64,000 nucleotides of DNA, taken from CAWCWN01 sp963799245. Lineage in GTDB: Bacteria > Chloroflexota > Ktedonobacteria > Ktedonobacterales > Ktedonobacteraceae. The translations under genes were made by a program, and so were the position numbers. The DNA is taken from assembly GCA_963799245.1 (NCBI GenBank), contig CAWCWN010000004.1, positions 806,001 through 870,000 of the forward strand, in the 5' to 3' direction. The notes below the pieces were generated by a model. That model was given only the letters and a program-made list of their open reading frames with translations, searched no databases and was not told the origin of the DNA. Of the stretch, positions 1 to 7,844 are shown one piece after another. The first letter of the stretch is position 1; the number at the start of each line of letters is the position of its first letter.

Positions 1-2
1 AC

Positions 3-968
3 ACCTATGAAGGAGGGAAAGAGGTTGCGAAGCTGGCTCGCTTGGTGCTTATTGCCGATGAGATCGAGGATACCGCGAGCGCCACAACGATCCGCACCAA
101 CCTCAAGGCCGCCATCAATCCCTGGCTGGAAGGTACCAGTGCCAATCAACTCATGTATGATACGACCTGGGGCGGGATTCTCTCTGCCGAGGGATTGGCA
201 GACAAAGGTGCTCAGTATGGATCGGGTTATTATAACGATTTGCATTTTCATTTTGGCTATTGGGTCTTTGCGGCAGCAGTGATTGCGAAAGGTGATTCGG
301 CCTGGCTGACGACCTACCAGGAGCGTGTGACCGAACTGCTTCACACCTATTGCAATCCAGATGCAACGGATACGCGCTTCCCAGTACGACGCTACAAGGA
401 CATGTACGCAGGACACTCCTGGGCTTCTGGCCTGTTTGATTTTGCTGATAATCGTAACCAGGAGAGTACATCTGAGGCGGTCAATGCATATGGCGCGATG
501 TACCTGTGGGGCCTGGTGACGAATGATGCGGCAACAGCCAACCATGGCGCACTGATGTTCGCATCTGAAATCAGGTCAGCACGGCGCTACTGGCATGTGT
601 ATGCCAACAATAATGTCTACGGTTCTACCTATACCGATAAAGGCGTCGGTATATGCTGGTCGACCAAAATTGATGACAGCACATGGTTTGCGTCCCAACT
701 GTCATGCCGCAGAGGAATCCAGGTCATACCCATCACCCAGTTCAGCGAGTTGCTCCTTGAAGCTGACTGGATCAAGACGATGGTTTCGAGTGGAGAAATG
801 GTAAAAATGCAGGCCGAGAACTTTGGCATCTGGCCCACATTTGTCAATGCCATGCTCGCGGTCGTTGATCCTAGCACCGCATGGACCAACTTTACTGCCA
901 TGGCAGATAATCAGATCGATCCGGGGGCATCACGCACAAACCTTCTCTGGTGGAGTGCAACGCGGTAA
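3..968 (+). CDS. GH81 endo-1,3-beta-glucanase, 3' part (5' end outside window)
   Basis: The frame is open from the left edge, so this is the C-terminal part (about 321 residues) of a protein that in this family normally exceeds 600 residues. It resembles family 81 glycoside hydrolases, which hydrolyse beta-1,3-glucan and are usually secreted. The visible signature is a Gly-Tyr-Tyr-Asn-Asp-Leu-His-Phe-His block near position 225-250, followed by an AGHSWASG segment and an NQESTSEA segment (about 420-480) that carries the conserved acidic residues of the family. The signal peptide would lie upstream of the window. A small TTG-start frame within it is only an internal codon. The stop is TAA at 966-968. 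Family assignment is from recalled motifs, without a search. Confidence 0.85.
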   Translation, partial: TYEGGKEVAKLARLVLIADEIEDTASATTIRTNLKAAINPWLEGTSANQLMYDTTWGGILSAEGLADKGAQYGSGYYNDLHFHFGYWVFAAAVIAKGDSAWLTTYQERVTELLHTYCNPDATDTRFPVRRYKDMYAGHSWASGLFDFADNRNQESTSEAVNAYGAMYLWGLVTNDAATANHGALMFASEIRSARRYWHVYANNNVYGSTYTDKGVGICWSTKIDDSTWFASQLSCRRGIQVIPITQFSELLLEADWIKTMVSSGEMVKMQAENFGIWPTFVNAMLAVVDPSTAWTNFTAMADNQIDPGASRTNLLWWSATR

Positions 969-1144
969 ACCTATACTATCCCCCGGAAACTGGACAGGCA
1001 AATAAGCCCGTTCGTCTAGCTCTCCAGCACTGGCCGGGCTTGACACACTCCGGCCCAGGAGCATACCCTATTTTTATGCGCTGCATAGCATAAAGCGCAG
1101 CGCGCATAGCGTTCAACAATTCAGCAGGAAGAGGCAAGCGTTTC

Positions 1145-1780
1145 ATGTCTATCAAAGAGAGAGTTTCACATACGAACATCGATTTTTATTTTGATCCCGC
1201 CTGCCCTTTAGCCTGGCGTACGGCATTATGGATACGCGAGGCGCGCAGGGTGCGCTCACTGCATGTTACCTGGCGTTTCTTTAGCCTCGAGGTAGTCAAC
1301 CGCGCAGAGGGGACGAAGCCAGATTATCGCCACGATGGCAGCTGGGCATCCATGCGAGTGCTGGACCTTGCGCGGCGGCGTGGCGGCAATGAGGCCGTAG
1401 AGAGGCTGTATTTAACCCTGGGTACAACACAGCACTGGCAGAAGGAGAGCATCAAGGAATATAGCGTCATCCAGGCCGCCTTACAAAAGGCAGGCCTCGC
1501 TCCTGAGCTGCTCGAGGCGGCGTTGGAGGATGAGACCACCATCGAAGATGTGCTGGCCGATCACCAGCAGGCCGTTCGACGCTACTGGGCCTTTGGGGTG
1601 CCTACCATTGCGGTCGAGGGACATGATATAGGTTTCTACGGCCCCATCATTCATACAGTGCCCCAGGGCGAAGAGGCGGGTGAGCTGTGGGACTATACGG
1701 CATGGGCCCTGCGCCAGCCGAACCTCTTCGAGCTGAAACGCGATAGGCGAGCCGTCAGCTGGGGACCTGCGGGCTTCTGA
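1145..1780 (+). CDS. DsbA-family thioredoxin-fold protein
   Basis: A 211-residue protein that begins with a beta strand and a DPACPLAW segment, at the place where DsbA-like and mycothiol-dependent nitroreductase-like proteins carry their CxxC. Here only the first cysteine is present (C-P-L-A), so a dithiol mechanism is unlikely and a monothiol or glutathione-transferase-like (2-hydroxychromene-2-carboxylate isomerase type) role is more plausible. No signal peptide is visible, so it is probably cytoplasmic. The GVPTI segment near residue 158 is the cis-proline loop typical of the fold. The ATG at 1145 is preceded by AGGAAGAGG. The gene is convergent with the aminotransferase, with only 18 bp between the stops. 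The exact substrate cannot be told. Confidence 0.75.
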   Translation: MSIKERVSHTNIDFYFDPACPLAWRTALWIREARRVRSLHVTWRFFSLEVVNRAEGTKPDYRHDGSWASMRVLDLARRRGGNEAVERLYLTLGTTQHWQKESIKEYSVIQAALQKAGLAPELLEAALEDETTIEDVLADHQQAVRRYWAFGVPTIAVEGHDIGFYGPIIHTVPQGEEAGELWDYTAWALRQPNLFELKRDRRAVSWGPAGF

Positions 1781-1798
1781 CGCGTTTTCACACAATAA

Positions 1799-2971
1799 TC
1801 AGCGGTTCTTTTTTATGAAGCGCTCCATTCGTACAAGCGCCTCTTCAAGCTGATCATAGGCGGTACAGTAGGCACAGCGGATATAGCCAACTCCGGCCAC
1901 GCCAAATGAACTGCCCGGCACGACGGCCACCTTCTCCTCAAGAAGCAACTTTTCGGCAAACTCCTCATCGGACATGCCCGTATCTCCGACATACGGGAAG
2001 GCGTAGAAGGCGCCGCGCGGCTTACAGCAGGGGAGGCCAATGCGATTGAGACCATCCACGAACATGCGGCGGCGGCGGGCATAGTCTGCATGCATTATCT
2101 GCACATCTTCTTCGCCATTGCGCAGCGCTTCGAGGGCGGCTTCCTGGGGCGCCGTGCCGGCGCACATAATCGCGTACTGGTGGACCTTTAACATAGCCTC
2201 AAGAATATGCCTGGGAGCGGCAACATAGCCGATGCGCCAGCCCGTCATCGCATAGGCCTTCGAGAAACCATCCAGCAGAATAGTGCGCTCGCGCATACCA
2301 GGCAGTGAGGCGATACTGGTGTGTTCTTGTTCATAGACGAGGCGGCTGTAGACTTCGTCTATGGCTACAATCAGGTCATGTTCTGTTGCGAGCCTGGCGA
2401 TGCCCTCCAACTCTCTGCGGAGCACAACCGCGCCGGTGGGATTATTGGGATTGCCGATCAGTATCATTTTGCTGCGCGGAGTAATTGCGGCCGCGATCTC
2501 AGAGGCACGCACCCCAAAGTCGTATCTGGCATAGGAGGGAACGGGCACGGGAATGCCGCCGGCAAAAATGATATCGGCCTCGTAGGCTACGTAGCCTGGA
2601 TCGGGCGAGATAACCTCGTCACCCGGGTCGATGATCGCGCGCATCGCCAGGTCCTCCCCTTCACTGACACCAACCGTCACCAATAACTCGGACTGTGGAT
2701 CATAGGACAGGCCATAGCGGCGCTGCAACATGGCGGCGATCTCTTCACGCAGTTCAATCATCCCGTAATTAGAAGTATAGCGGGTATGGCCGAGTTCGAT
2801 CGAGCGGATGCCAGCCTGACGGATATGCGCCGGGGTCACAAAATCCGGTTCACCCACGCCCAGTGAAATGACATCCGGCATCGTATTGATGATATCAAAG
2901 AACTTCCGTATGCCTGAGGGCTTGACCTGGCGCACACGCTGCGACAATACTTCCCGTTTAAGCGTATCCAT
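1799..2971 (-). CDS. PLP-dependent aminotransferase, class I/II
   Basis: A 390-residue fold-type I aminotransferase. Conserved blocks are visible in order: GVGEPDF (about 38-44), the NPNNPTG substrate-binding motif (about 174-180), AIDEVY (about 203-208) and the Schiff-base lysine in GFSKAYAMTGWR (Lys238). The family (aspartate, N-succinyl-diaminopimelate and aromatic aminotransferases) moves the amino group of an amino acid to a 2-oxo acid in the cytoplasm. Substrate specificity cannot be read from these motifs. It is often annotated as an aspartate or diaminopimelate aminotransferase. The length is normal and no frame damage is seen. It appears monocistronic and diverges from the broken nucleoside hydrolase. 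Confidence 0.88.
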   Translation of the reverse strand: MDTLKREVLSQRVRQVKPSGIRKFFDIINTMPDVISLGVGEPDFVTPAHIRQAGIRSIELGHTRYTSNYGMIELREEIAAMLQRRYGLSYDPQSELLVTVGVSEGEDLAMRAIIDPGDEVISPDPGYVAYEADIIFAGGIPVPVPSYARYDFGVRASEIAAAITPRSKMILIGNPNNPTGAVVLRRELEGIARLATEHDLIVAIDEVYSRLVYEQEHTSIASLPGMRERTILLDGFSKAYAMTGWRIGYVAAPRHILEAMLKVHQYAIMCAGTAPQEAALEALRNGEEDVQIMHADYARRRRMFVDGLNRIGLPCCKPRGAFYAFPYVGDTGMSDEEFAEKLLLEEKVAVVPGSSFGVAGVGYIRCAYCTAYDQLEEALVRMERFIKKNR

Positions 2972-3143
2972 GAGTGCTTTTCATCCCCTTCTCTTCGCGC
3001 ACAGCGGTAGGAGCCAGCGAGCATAAGCGCCATTGCTTAATCCTACGCGCCATGGTAGTCTATATAGTGTTGGCGTTCGCAGCAATTTCCAATTTATTAA
3101 CCCGGTATGTATCCAATGTAACATATTGAGGACAAACTTGACA

Positions 3144-3360
3144 ATGCGCCAAGTGCCAATCAGCCCTCCTGCAGAGGGGGACCAATCTCCACAGAAAGCA
3201 GTCGTGCTGATCGATACCGATATCGACGACGCCCTCGCGCTTGCCCTGGCGCTGGCTTCACCCAAACTAGAGGTGTACGGTGACAACAGTCTCGGGCGAC
3301 AGCGCGCGGCGCGCACGTCTGGCTGCACAGCTGCTGCGCGCCTGCTCGCGCCATCAGTCG
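3144..3360 (+). pseudogene. Nucleoside hydrolase N-terminal remnant
   Basis: An ATG at 3144 opens a frame reading VVLIDTDIDDALALALALAS. This is the N-terminal calcium-binding Asp motif (DTDxxIDDALA) of inosine-uridine preferring nucleoside hydrolases, which cleave ribonucleosides to base and ribose. At about 3278 the homology jumps to the next frame, which continues as VTTVSGD then ARLAAQLLRA, the next conserved block of the family. After that the sequence runs into the 3' end of the cysteine desulfurase gene. Only about 70 of some 310 residues remain, with one frameshift, so this is a truncated and dead copy. Confidence 0.7.
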
Positions 3361-4505
3361 CGCAGTCCCCGTAGCTTCGCGATAATGCCGGGCACTACCT
3401 GCAGAATAGTCTCGACATCCTCATCGCTATTGCCCTTGCCCAGGGTCAGGCGCAGGCTGCCGTGCGCTAATTCGTCTGGCACGCCCATGGCGAGAAGTAC
3501 ATGCGATGGATCGACTGATCCCGAAGTACAGGCGGAACCGGTGGAGGCCGCGATCCCTAGCAGATCGAGATTGAGCAGGATGGACTCACCCTCGATGCCC
3601 TCAAAGCAGAAGCTGGCATTGTTTGGTAGACGCTTGCCTGGATGGCCGGTGAGATGACTGCCCGGGATGGAAAGTAGAGCTGAGATCAAGCGATCGCGCA
3701 TGGCGGTGATGCGCGGCAACGTCTGGGGGAGGTCCGCGTAGGCCAGTTGTAGCGCGCTCGCGGCGCCGACAATTCCCGCAACGTTTTCGGTGCCGGCCCG
3801 CCTGCCACGCTCCTGTGAGCCGCCCTGCAGCTGGGGCAGGATGCGCATTCCCTGGCGCACATACTGGATCCCGACTCCCTTGGGACCATAGAATTTGTGA
3901 GCCGACAGGGAGAGCAGGTCTGCGTTGAGAGCCGCCACCTCCAGGGGAAGCGCCCCCCCTGCCTGTACAGCATCAACATGAAACGGGATCTTTTTCGCAC
4001 GACAGATGCGGCCGATCTCCGCCACTGGTTCGATGGTACCAACCTCGTTATTGGCATACATTACCGATACGAGAATAGTCTGGTCGGTAATCGCCCGCCC
4101 GACATCATCAGGATCGACGCATCCATAGACATCTACCGGCAGGTAGGTAGTTTTGAAGCCGAAGCGTTCAAGGTACTGACAGGTATGCAGGACGGCGTGA
4201 TGCTCGATAGGCGTCGTGATGATGTGCTGGCCTTTTTTCTGCGCGGCGAAGGCCATACCTTTGATGGCGAGATTGTCGCTTTCGGAGCCGCAGCCCGTAA
4301 AAGCGACTTCGGTGGGACGGCAGGCGAGAATCTGCGCTACCTGCTCACGAGCGCCATCAATGGCCTGCATTGCATGGCGTCCAAGCGTGTAAATGCTGCT
4401 GGCATTGCCAAATTCGGTCGTCAAATACGGCAGCATGGCATCCAGCACGCGAGCATCGAGGGCGGTGGTGGCGGCATGGTCGAGATATATTGTGCGCTCT
4501 GGCAT
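3354..4505 (-). CDS. Cysteine desulfurase (NifS/IscS type)
   Basis: A 383-residue fold-type I PLP enzyme that takes sulfur from cysteine as a persulfide, leaving alanine. The pyridoxal lysine is Lys204 in SAHKFYGPKG. The persulfide cysteine is Cys326 in STGSACTSGS, in the short-loop arrangement of NifS/IscS (class I) enzymes. N-terminal YLDHAATT and the IEHHA block around residue 100 are typical. It would feed Fe-S assembly or tRNA and cofactor thiolation. The next gene on the same strand (130 bp upstream) is larE, a sulfur-incorporating enzyme, so a role as its sulfur donor is an inference worth noting. A TCGT-repeat-rich stretch (4521-4535) lies just upstream of the start. Confidence 0.93.
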   Translation of the reverse strand: MPERTIYLDHAATTALDARVLDAMLPYLTTEFGNASSIYTLGRHAMQAIDGAREQVAQILACRPTEVAFTGCGSESDNLAIKGMAFAAQKKGQHIITTPIEHHAVLHTCQYLERFGFKTTYLPVDVYGCVDPDDVGRAITDQTILVSVMYANNEVGTIEPVAEIGRICRAKKIPFHVDAVQAGGALPLEVAALNADLLSLSAHKFYGPKGVGIQYVRQGMRILPQLQGGSQERGRRAGTENVAGIVGAASALQLAYADLPQTLPRITAMRDRLISALLSIPGSHLTGHPGKRLPNNASFCFEGIEGESILLNLDLLGIAASTGSACTSGSVDPSHVLLAMGVPDELAHGSLRLTLGKGNSDEDVETILQVVPGIIAKLRGLRD

Positions 4506-4635
4506 AAGAGATTCCCTGTTCGTTCGTTCGTTCGTCCGGGCCGAGAAGCGACCGGCCGCTTCTCAAAAGGTCATAGTTATCCACGCCCTATTATACCACA
4601 GCCAGCCTTTATATAAGAGTAGCCCATTGAGCTCC

Positions 4636-5505
4636 TCAAGCCCGCTGCTTTTTAAAGAAGCCTTCGTTCATACTGCCACTGCGAAAACCCAGCAGGTCCA
4701 GGGTCACATAGGTATAGCCGATTTTGCGCAAGCCGTCGGTCACCCGCCGGCTCATCTCCTCATCCAGCAGGCGAGCCATCTCTGAGCGCTCGACCTCGAT
4801 ACGGGCGACCTTATCGTGATGACGCACACGCAGTTGATGAAAGCCTAACTCGTGGAGAAACTTTTCTGCCTTATATACCTTCTGTATCGTGGCGACATCT
4901 ACCTTCGTGCCGTAGGCGATGCGTGAAGAAAAACAGGCCATGGCGGGCTTGTCCCAGACAGGCACCCCCAGGAAGCGCGCCAGCGCGCGTATCTCGCGCT
5001 TGCCCAGCCCGGCCTCCTGCAAAGGCCCGCGTACGTGATACTCGCGCGCCGCGCGCTGGCCAGGGCGGAAGTCAGCCTGGTCATCCGTGTTGATACCATA
5101 GGCGATATGACGAAGATTATGCGCTTTAGCGATTGGCTCAAGCTGCATAAAAAGCTCATTTTTACAAAAATAGCAGCGATTAAGATCGTTCGCGACATAG
5201 CGTTCGTCCTCAAGCTCGTTCGTCCGCAGGGTGAGCAATGGCACGCCCATCTGCTCGGCAACGCTAAGCGCCTCACTCGTCTCCTCCGGCGCGTATGCGG
5301 GCGAGGAAGCAATGGCCCCTAGGGCCCGCTCGCCCAGGACATCGTGGGCGACCTTTAGCAGCAGGGCGCTATCGACTCCACCCGAATAAGCTACCAGCAC
5401 AGATGCCATCTCGCGCAGAATGGCCTGCAGTCGTGCATATTTCGCCTGGATTTCCACTTCTATCGCGGCGCCAGTGGAATTACTGGCGGGTGAGGTCTCG
5501 AGCAT
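4636..5505 (-). CDS. larE: LarE-type ATP-dependent sulfur transferase
   Basis: A 289-residue PP-loop ATP pyrophosphatase. SGGVDS at residues 41-46 is the nucleotide loop. LarE adenylates and thiolates the pyridinium dicarboxylate precursor of the nickel-pincer nucleotide cofactor. The protein has exactly three cysteines: Cys111 and Cys114 in a CYFCK motif, and Cys191 in KPAMACFSSR, the last at the position of the sacrificial cysteine of Lactobacillus LarE. Three-cysteine LarE proteins have been reported to hold a 4Fe-4S cluster and to act without self-sacrifice. Here that is an inference. No larB or larC is visible nearby. The neighbouring cysteine desulfurase on the same strand could supply sulfur. 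The gene diverges from the MocA-like gene across a 104-bp promoter region. Confidence 0.9.
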   Translation of the reverse strand: MLETSPASNSTGAAIEVEIQAKYARLQAILREMASVLVAYSGGVDSALLLKVAHDVLGERALGAIASSPAYAPEETSEALSVAEQMGVPLLTLRTNELEDERYVANDLNRCYFCKNELFMQLEPIAKAHNLRHIAYGINTDDQADFRPGQRAAREYHVRGPLQEAGLGKREIRALARFLGVPVWDKPAMACFSSRIAYGTKVDVATIQKVYKAEKFLHELGFHQLRVRHHDKVARIEVERSEMARLLDEEMSRRVTDGLRKIGYTYVTLDLLGFRSGSMNEGFFKKQRA

Positions 5506-5578
5506 GATCTTCTATTCTCCTGCTTCGGGGTGATGAATTCGTAAATGTCGCGATACATCTGTGTATCTATAGCACTGC

Positions 5579-5593
5579 ATGGTATTATACCAT
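5579..5593. promoter_or_regulatory. Palindromic promoter element between larE and mocA
   Basis: ATGGTATTATACCAT is a perfect 15-base palindrome about its central T/A. On the minus strand it contains TGG-TATAAT, a strong extended -10 about 75 bp from the larE start. On the plus strand it gives TATTAT, ahead of mocA. No clear -35 is seen for either direction. It may serve as the -10 of one promoter and as an operator for both genes. Confidence 0.4.
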
Positions 5594-5609
5594 TCAAGGA
5601 CAAGTAGAT

Positions 5610-6335
5610 ATGCTTAAGAATGTTAATAACCTTATGCGCGAGAAAAACAGCACTGCCGCCATTATCCTGGCTGCTGGCAGCTCCAGCCGCATGGGAGCTG
5701 GTCGCCACAAACTGCTGCTGCCGCTGGCGGAGAGACCGGTGCTGGCTCATGTGATAGAGGCTGCGCTCGCTTCACAGGCGCGCCCAATTATCGTTGTCCT
5801 GGGTCACCAGGCAGAGGTGCTGCGCTCGCGACTGGCGGTCTATGAAATGCACCCGGCGCTGACCTACATTGAAAATCCGGACTACCTGCAGGGGATGAGC
5901 ACATCGATGCGCGTGGGCCTGGCAGCGCTTCTATCACATAGCTATAAGCAGAGCGAGGCAGGTAGCGCCGGCAGCGTGGATAGCGCGCTGCTGCTGCTGG
6001 GAGATCAGCCCCTGATCACAGCGCAGATCATCGATGCGCTGATTGGCTTATGGCATAGCACGGGCAAAGGCATTGTTGCTCCTTTGTTCAACGGCAAACG
6101 CGGGAACCCCATTTTGTTTGCCCGCAGCCTTTTCGCCGAATTGATGCGGGTCAGCGGAGATGAAGGTGGGCGCAGCGTGCTCGTACAGCACGGGGAAGAG
6201 GTGGAGATGGTCGAACTCGGCGGCGTACCGGCCAGCTATGATGTGGATACCTGGGAGGCATACCAGCAGGTTGTGGCTGCATGGCGGGCGAAAATGGTGG
6301 CCGGCGCGGGTGAGAAGGAGGGCGAGAATGAGTGA
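5610..6335 (+). CDS. mocA: MocA-like molybdenum cofactor nucleotidyltransferase
   Basis: A 241-residue GT-A-fold nucleotidyltransferase. The N-terminal signature AAIILAAGSSSRMGAGRHKL (about residues 13-32) is the nucleotide-binding loop of MobA/MocA proteins, and LLLGDQPL (about 130) is the metal-binding GDQP motif. MocA transfers CMP from CTP to molybdopterin for xanthine-dehydrogenase-type enzymes. Other members (MobA-like NTP transferases) act on different cofactors, so the exact nucleotide is uncertain. AAGGACAAG precedes the ATG at 5610. A second in-frame ATG at 5634 is possible. The 3' end overlaps the next small gene (ATG at 6328, stop at 6333-6335), so the two are probably translationally coupled. 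Confidence 0.8.
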   Translation: MLKNVNNLMREKNSTAAIILAAGSSSRMGAGRHKLLLPLAERPVLAHVIEAALASQARPIIVVLGHQAEVLRSRLAVYEMHPALTYIENPDYLQGMSTSMRVGLAALLSHSYKQSEAGSAGSVDSALLLLGDQPLITAQIIDALIGLWHSTGKGIVAPLFNGKRGNPILFARSLFAELMRVSGDEGGRSVLVQHGEEVEMVELGGVPASYDVDTWEAYQQVVAAWRAKMVAGAGEKEGENE

Positions 6336-6507
6336 CGCGGCGGACAAGGTCCCCAAAAAACAGGCCGCCTTCTGGCTAGAATATAGCCAGCAGCTCTCGA
6401 CGGCTATTCGCTATCCCAAGGCGCTGGCAGCGATCAACAGGGCGCTGGAACTCGACCCGGACTATTTTGAGGCGCGCAAACGCAAGCAGAGGCTAGAAAC
6501 GCTGTAG
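6328..6507 (+). CDS. Small TPR-like protein, 59 residues
   Basis: The ATG overlaps the end of the MocA-like gene by 8 bp in another frame, which suggests coupled translation. The 59-residue product contains a stretch of the form ALAAINRALELDPDYFEARK, which fits the second helix and turn of a tetratricopeptide repeat, but one repeat is too little to fold as a TPR domain. No function can be assigned. It is convergent with tmk, with 4 bp between the stops. Confidence 0.6.
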   Translation: MSDAADKVPKKQAAFWLEYSQQLSTAIRYPKALAAINRALELDPDYFEARKRKQRLETL

Positions 6508-6511
6508 GGCT

Positions 6512-7141
6512 TTACAACAAAGGTTTCACCAGCTCAACGATGGCCGCGTGGACCTCATGGGCAGGTCGGGAAGCGTCGAGGAGCTTGATGCGTTCGGGGT
6601 AGAGACGCGCCAGGACGAGAAAGGCCTCGCGCACCTCGCGGTGAAATTCCTGGCTCTCCTTATCGAAGTGGGTCTGCTCCGCGCGTCGACCGCCCGGCGC
6701 GGTGCGGCTATGTACCTGGGCAGGATCGAGGTCAAGTAACAGCGTCAGGTCGGGAATATGCCCCTGGGTAGCAATCAGCGAGAGCCTGGCCACCAGTTCG
6801 ATGCCGACGCCGCGCGCATGACCCTGATAGGCGATGCTGGCGTCAAAGCAGCGATCGCTGATGACGAGCTTTCCCGCATCAAGGGCTGGCAGGACCACGG
6901 TGGCAAAATGCTGAGCACGATCGGCCTGAAAGAGGAAGGCCTCAGCCAGCGGGGTGATAGCCAGGTCGGGACGCTTGAGTAAAAGCTGGCGCAGCTCTAT
7001 GCCAAGGGCTGTACCTCCCGGCTCACGCGTACTCACATAGGTCAGCCCCTGCTCATGCAGCCATTTCTCCAGCAGGGCCATCTGCGTGGATTTCCCCGCT
7101 CCATCAAGCCCCTCAAATGAGATCAATTTACCCCTGCTCAC
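6512..7141 (-). CDS. tmk: Thymidylate kinase
   Basis: A 209-residue P-loop kinase that converts dTMP to dTDP with ATP. The N-terminal FEGLDGAGKST is the P-loop. The REPGG motif follows at about residue 40, and SDRCFDASIAYQG (about residue 95) is the DR-containing substrate-binding block of bacterial Tmk. The lid region carries TAPGGRRAEQTHFD. The start codon lies inside the end of the upstream dcd-like gene (4-bp overlap), so the two nucleotide-metabolism genes form one transcription unit, both serving dTTP supply. Confidence 0.95.
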   Translation of the reverse strand: MSRGKLISFEGLDGAGKSTQMALLEKWLHEQGLTYVSTREPGGTALGIELRQLLLKRPDLAITPLAEAFLFQADRAQHFATVVLPALDAGKLVISDRCFDASIAYQGHARGVGIELVARLSLIATQGHIPDLTLLLDLDPAQVHSRTAPGGRRAEQTHFDKESQEFHREVREAFLVLARLYPERIKLLDASRPAHEVHAAIVELVKPLL

Positions 7142-7737
7142 ACTCGCGTACCTTTATCTGTGCGGTAGACCTCATAATCCCAGTCATAATACGGCTTGGG
7201 CAGCATGTCCGCGGGTGTCCAGCGGGAATGATCCTGGCCATATTTGCCATGATACTCCTTGAGAGTTTCGCCAACATACTCGAAGGTAAGCTGGCAGATA
7301 CGAAAACCCACCGGAACCCAGATGGCGGTCTGCGTATGATTACTGATCTCCATGGTCCAGCGACTGATGTAGCCCACATCGCCGACGCCCGCGCAGCGAC
7401 AGACCGAGAGGCCGGAGCGAGCTACCGTGCTACGCGAATACATTTTTGCCAGGTAGCCATTGTGACCGCCGATAATCTCCTGCGTATGCGCCAGGATCGT
7501 CGTCCCGGGGCGAATAGCGATCTTGCCATCCTTCGCGTGCCGCGGCTGGCCCCAGTAGAGGCAAATTTCGTCGGGATTATCTAAATGCATCACCTCTATG
7601 TTTGCATCTCCCTGGAAATACCATTCGCCGAGGCGACAGTCGTAGGAATTGGTGCCCAGGTGGCGCGGGTCAAACGGCTCAATGATGATGTTGCCGTTCT
7701 GCATCTCTTGCATAATCCGCTTGTCAGAAAGTAACAT
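7138..7737 (-). CDS. dcd: dCTP deaminase / dUTPase family protein
   Basis: A 199-residue protein of the trimeric dUTPase/dCTP-deaminase fold. It starts with MLLSDKRI, the usual Dcd N-terminus. KMYSRSTVARSGL corresponds to the SSxART-like phosphate-binding loop, and WTMEISNH to the block with the catalytic glutamate of dCTP deaminase. dCTP deaminase makes dUTP, the precursor of dUMP and dTMP, which fits its overlap with tmk. The C-terminal 25 residues are rich in Trp, Tyr and Pro and are unlike the short E. coli tail, so a bifunctional or dUTPase activity cannot be excluded. Confidence 0.82.
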   Translation of the reverse strand: MLLSDKRIMQEMQNGNIIIEPFDPRHLGTNSYDCRLGEWYFQGDANIEVMHLDNPDEICLYWGQPRHAKDGKIAIRPGTTILAHTQEIIGGHNGYLAKMYSRSTVARSGLSVCRCAGVGDVGYISRWTMEISNHTQTAIWVPVGFRICQLTFEYVGETLKEYHGKYGQDHSRWTPADMLPKPYYDWDYEVYRTDKGTRV

Positions 7738-7844
7738 TGTTCTTCGCTGCTCCTTGGTAAGAATGCCTCTACACGTTACCGTGTCTCGCTGCCCTGGTAC
7801 TCAGGCGAGGATTCGCTGGCCCGAGGCGATGTGGGACTAGTGTA

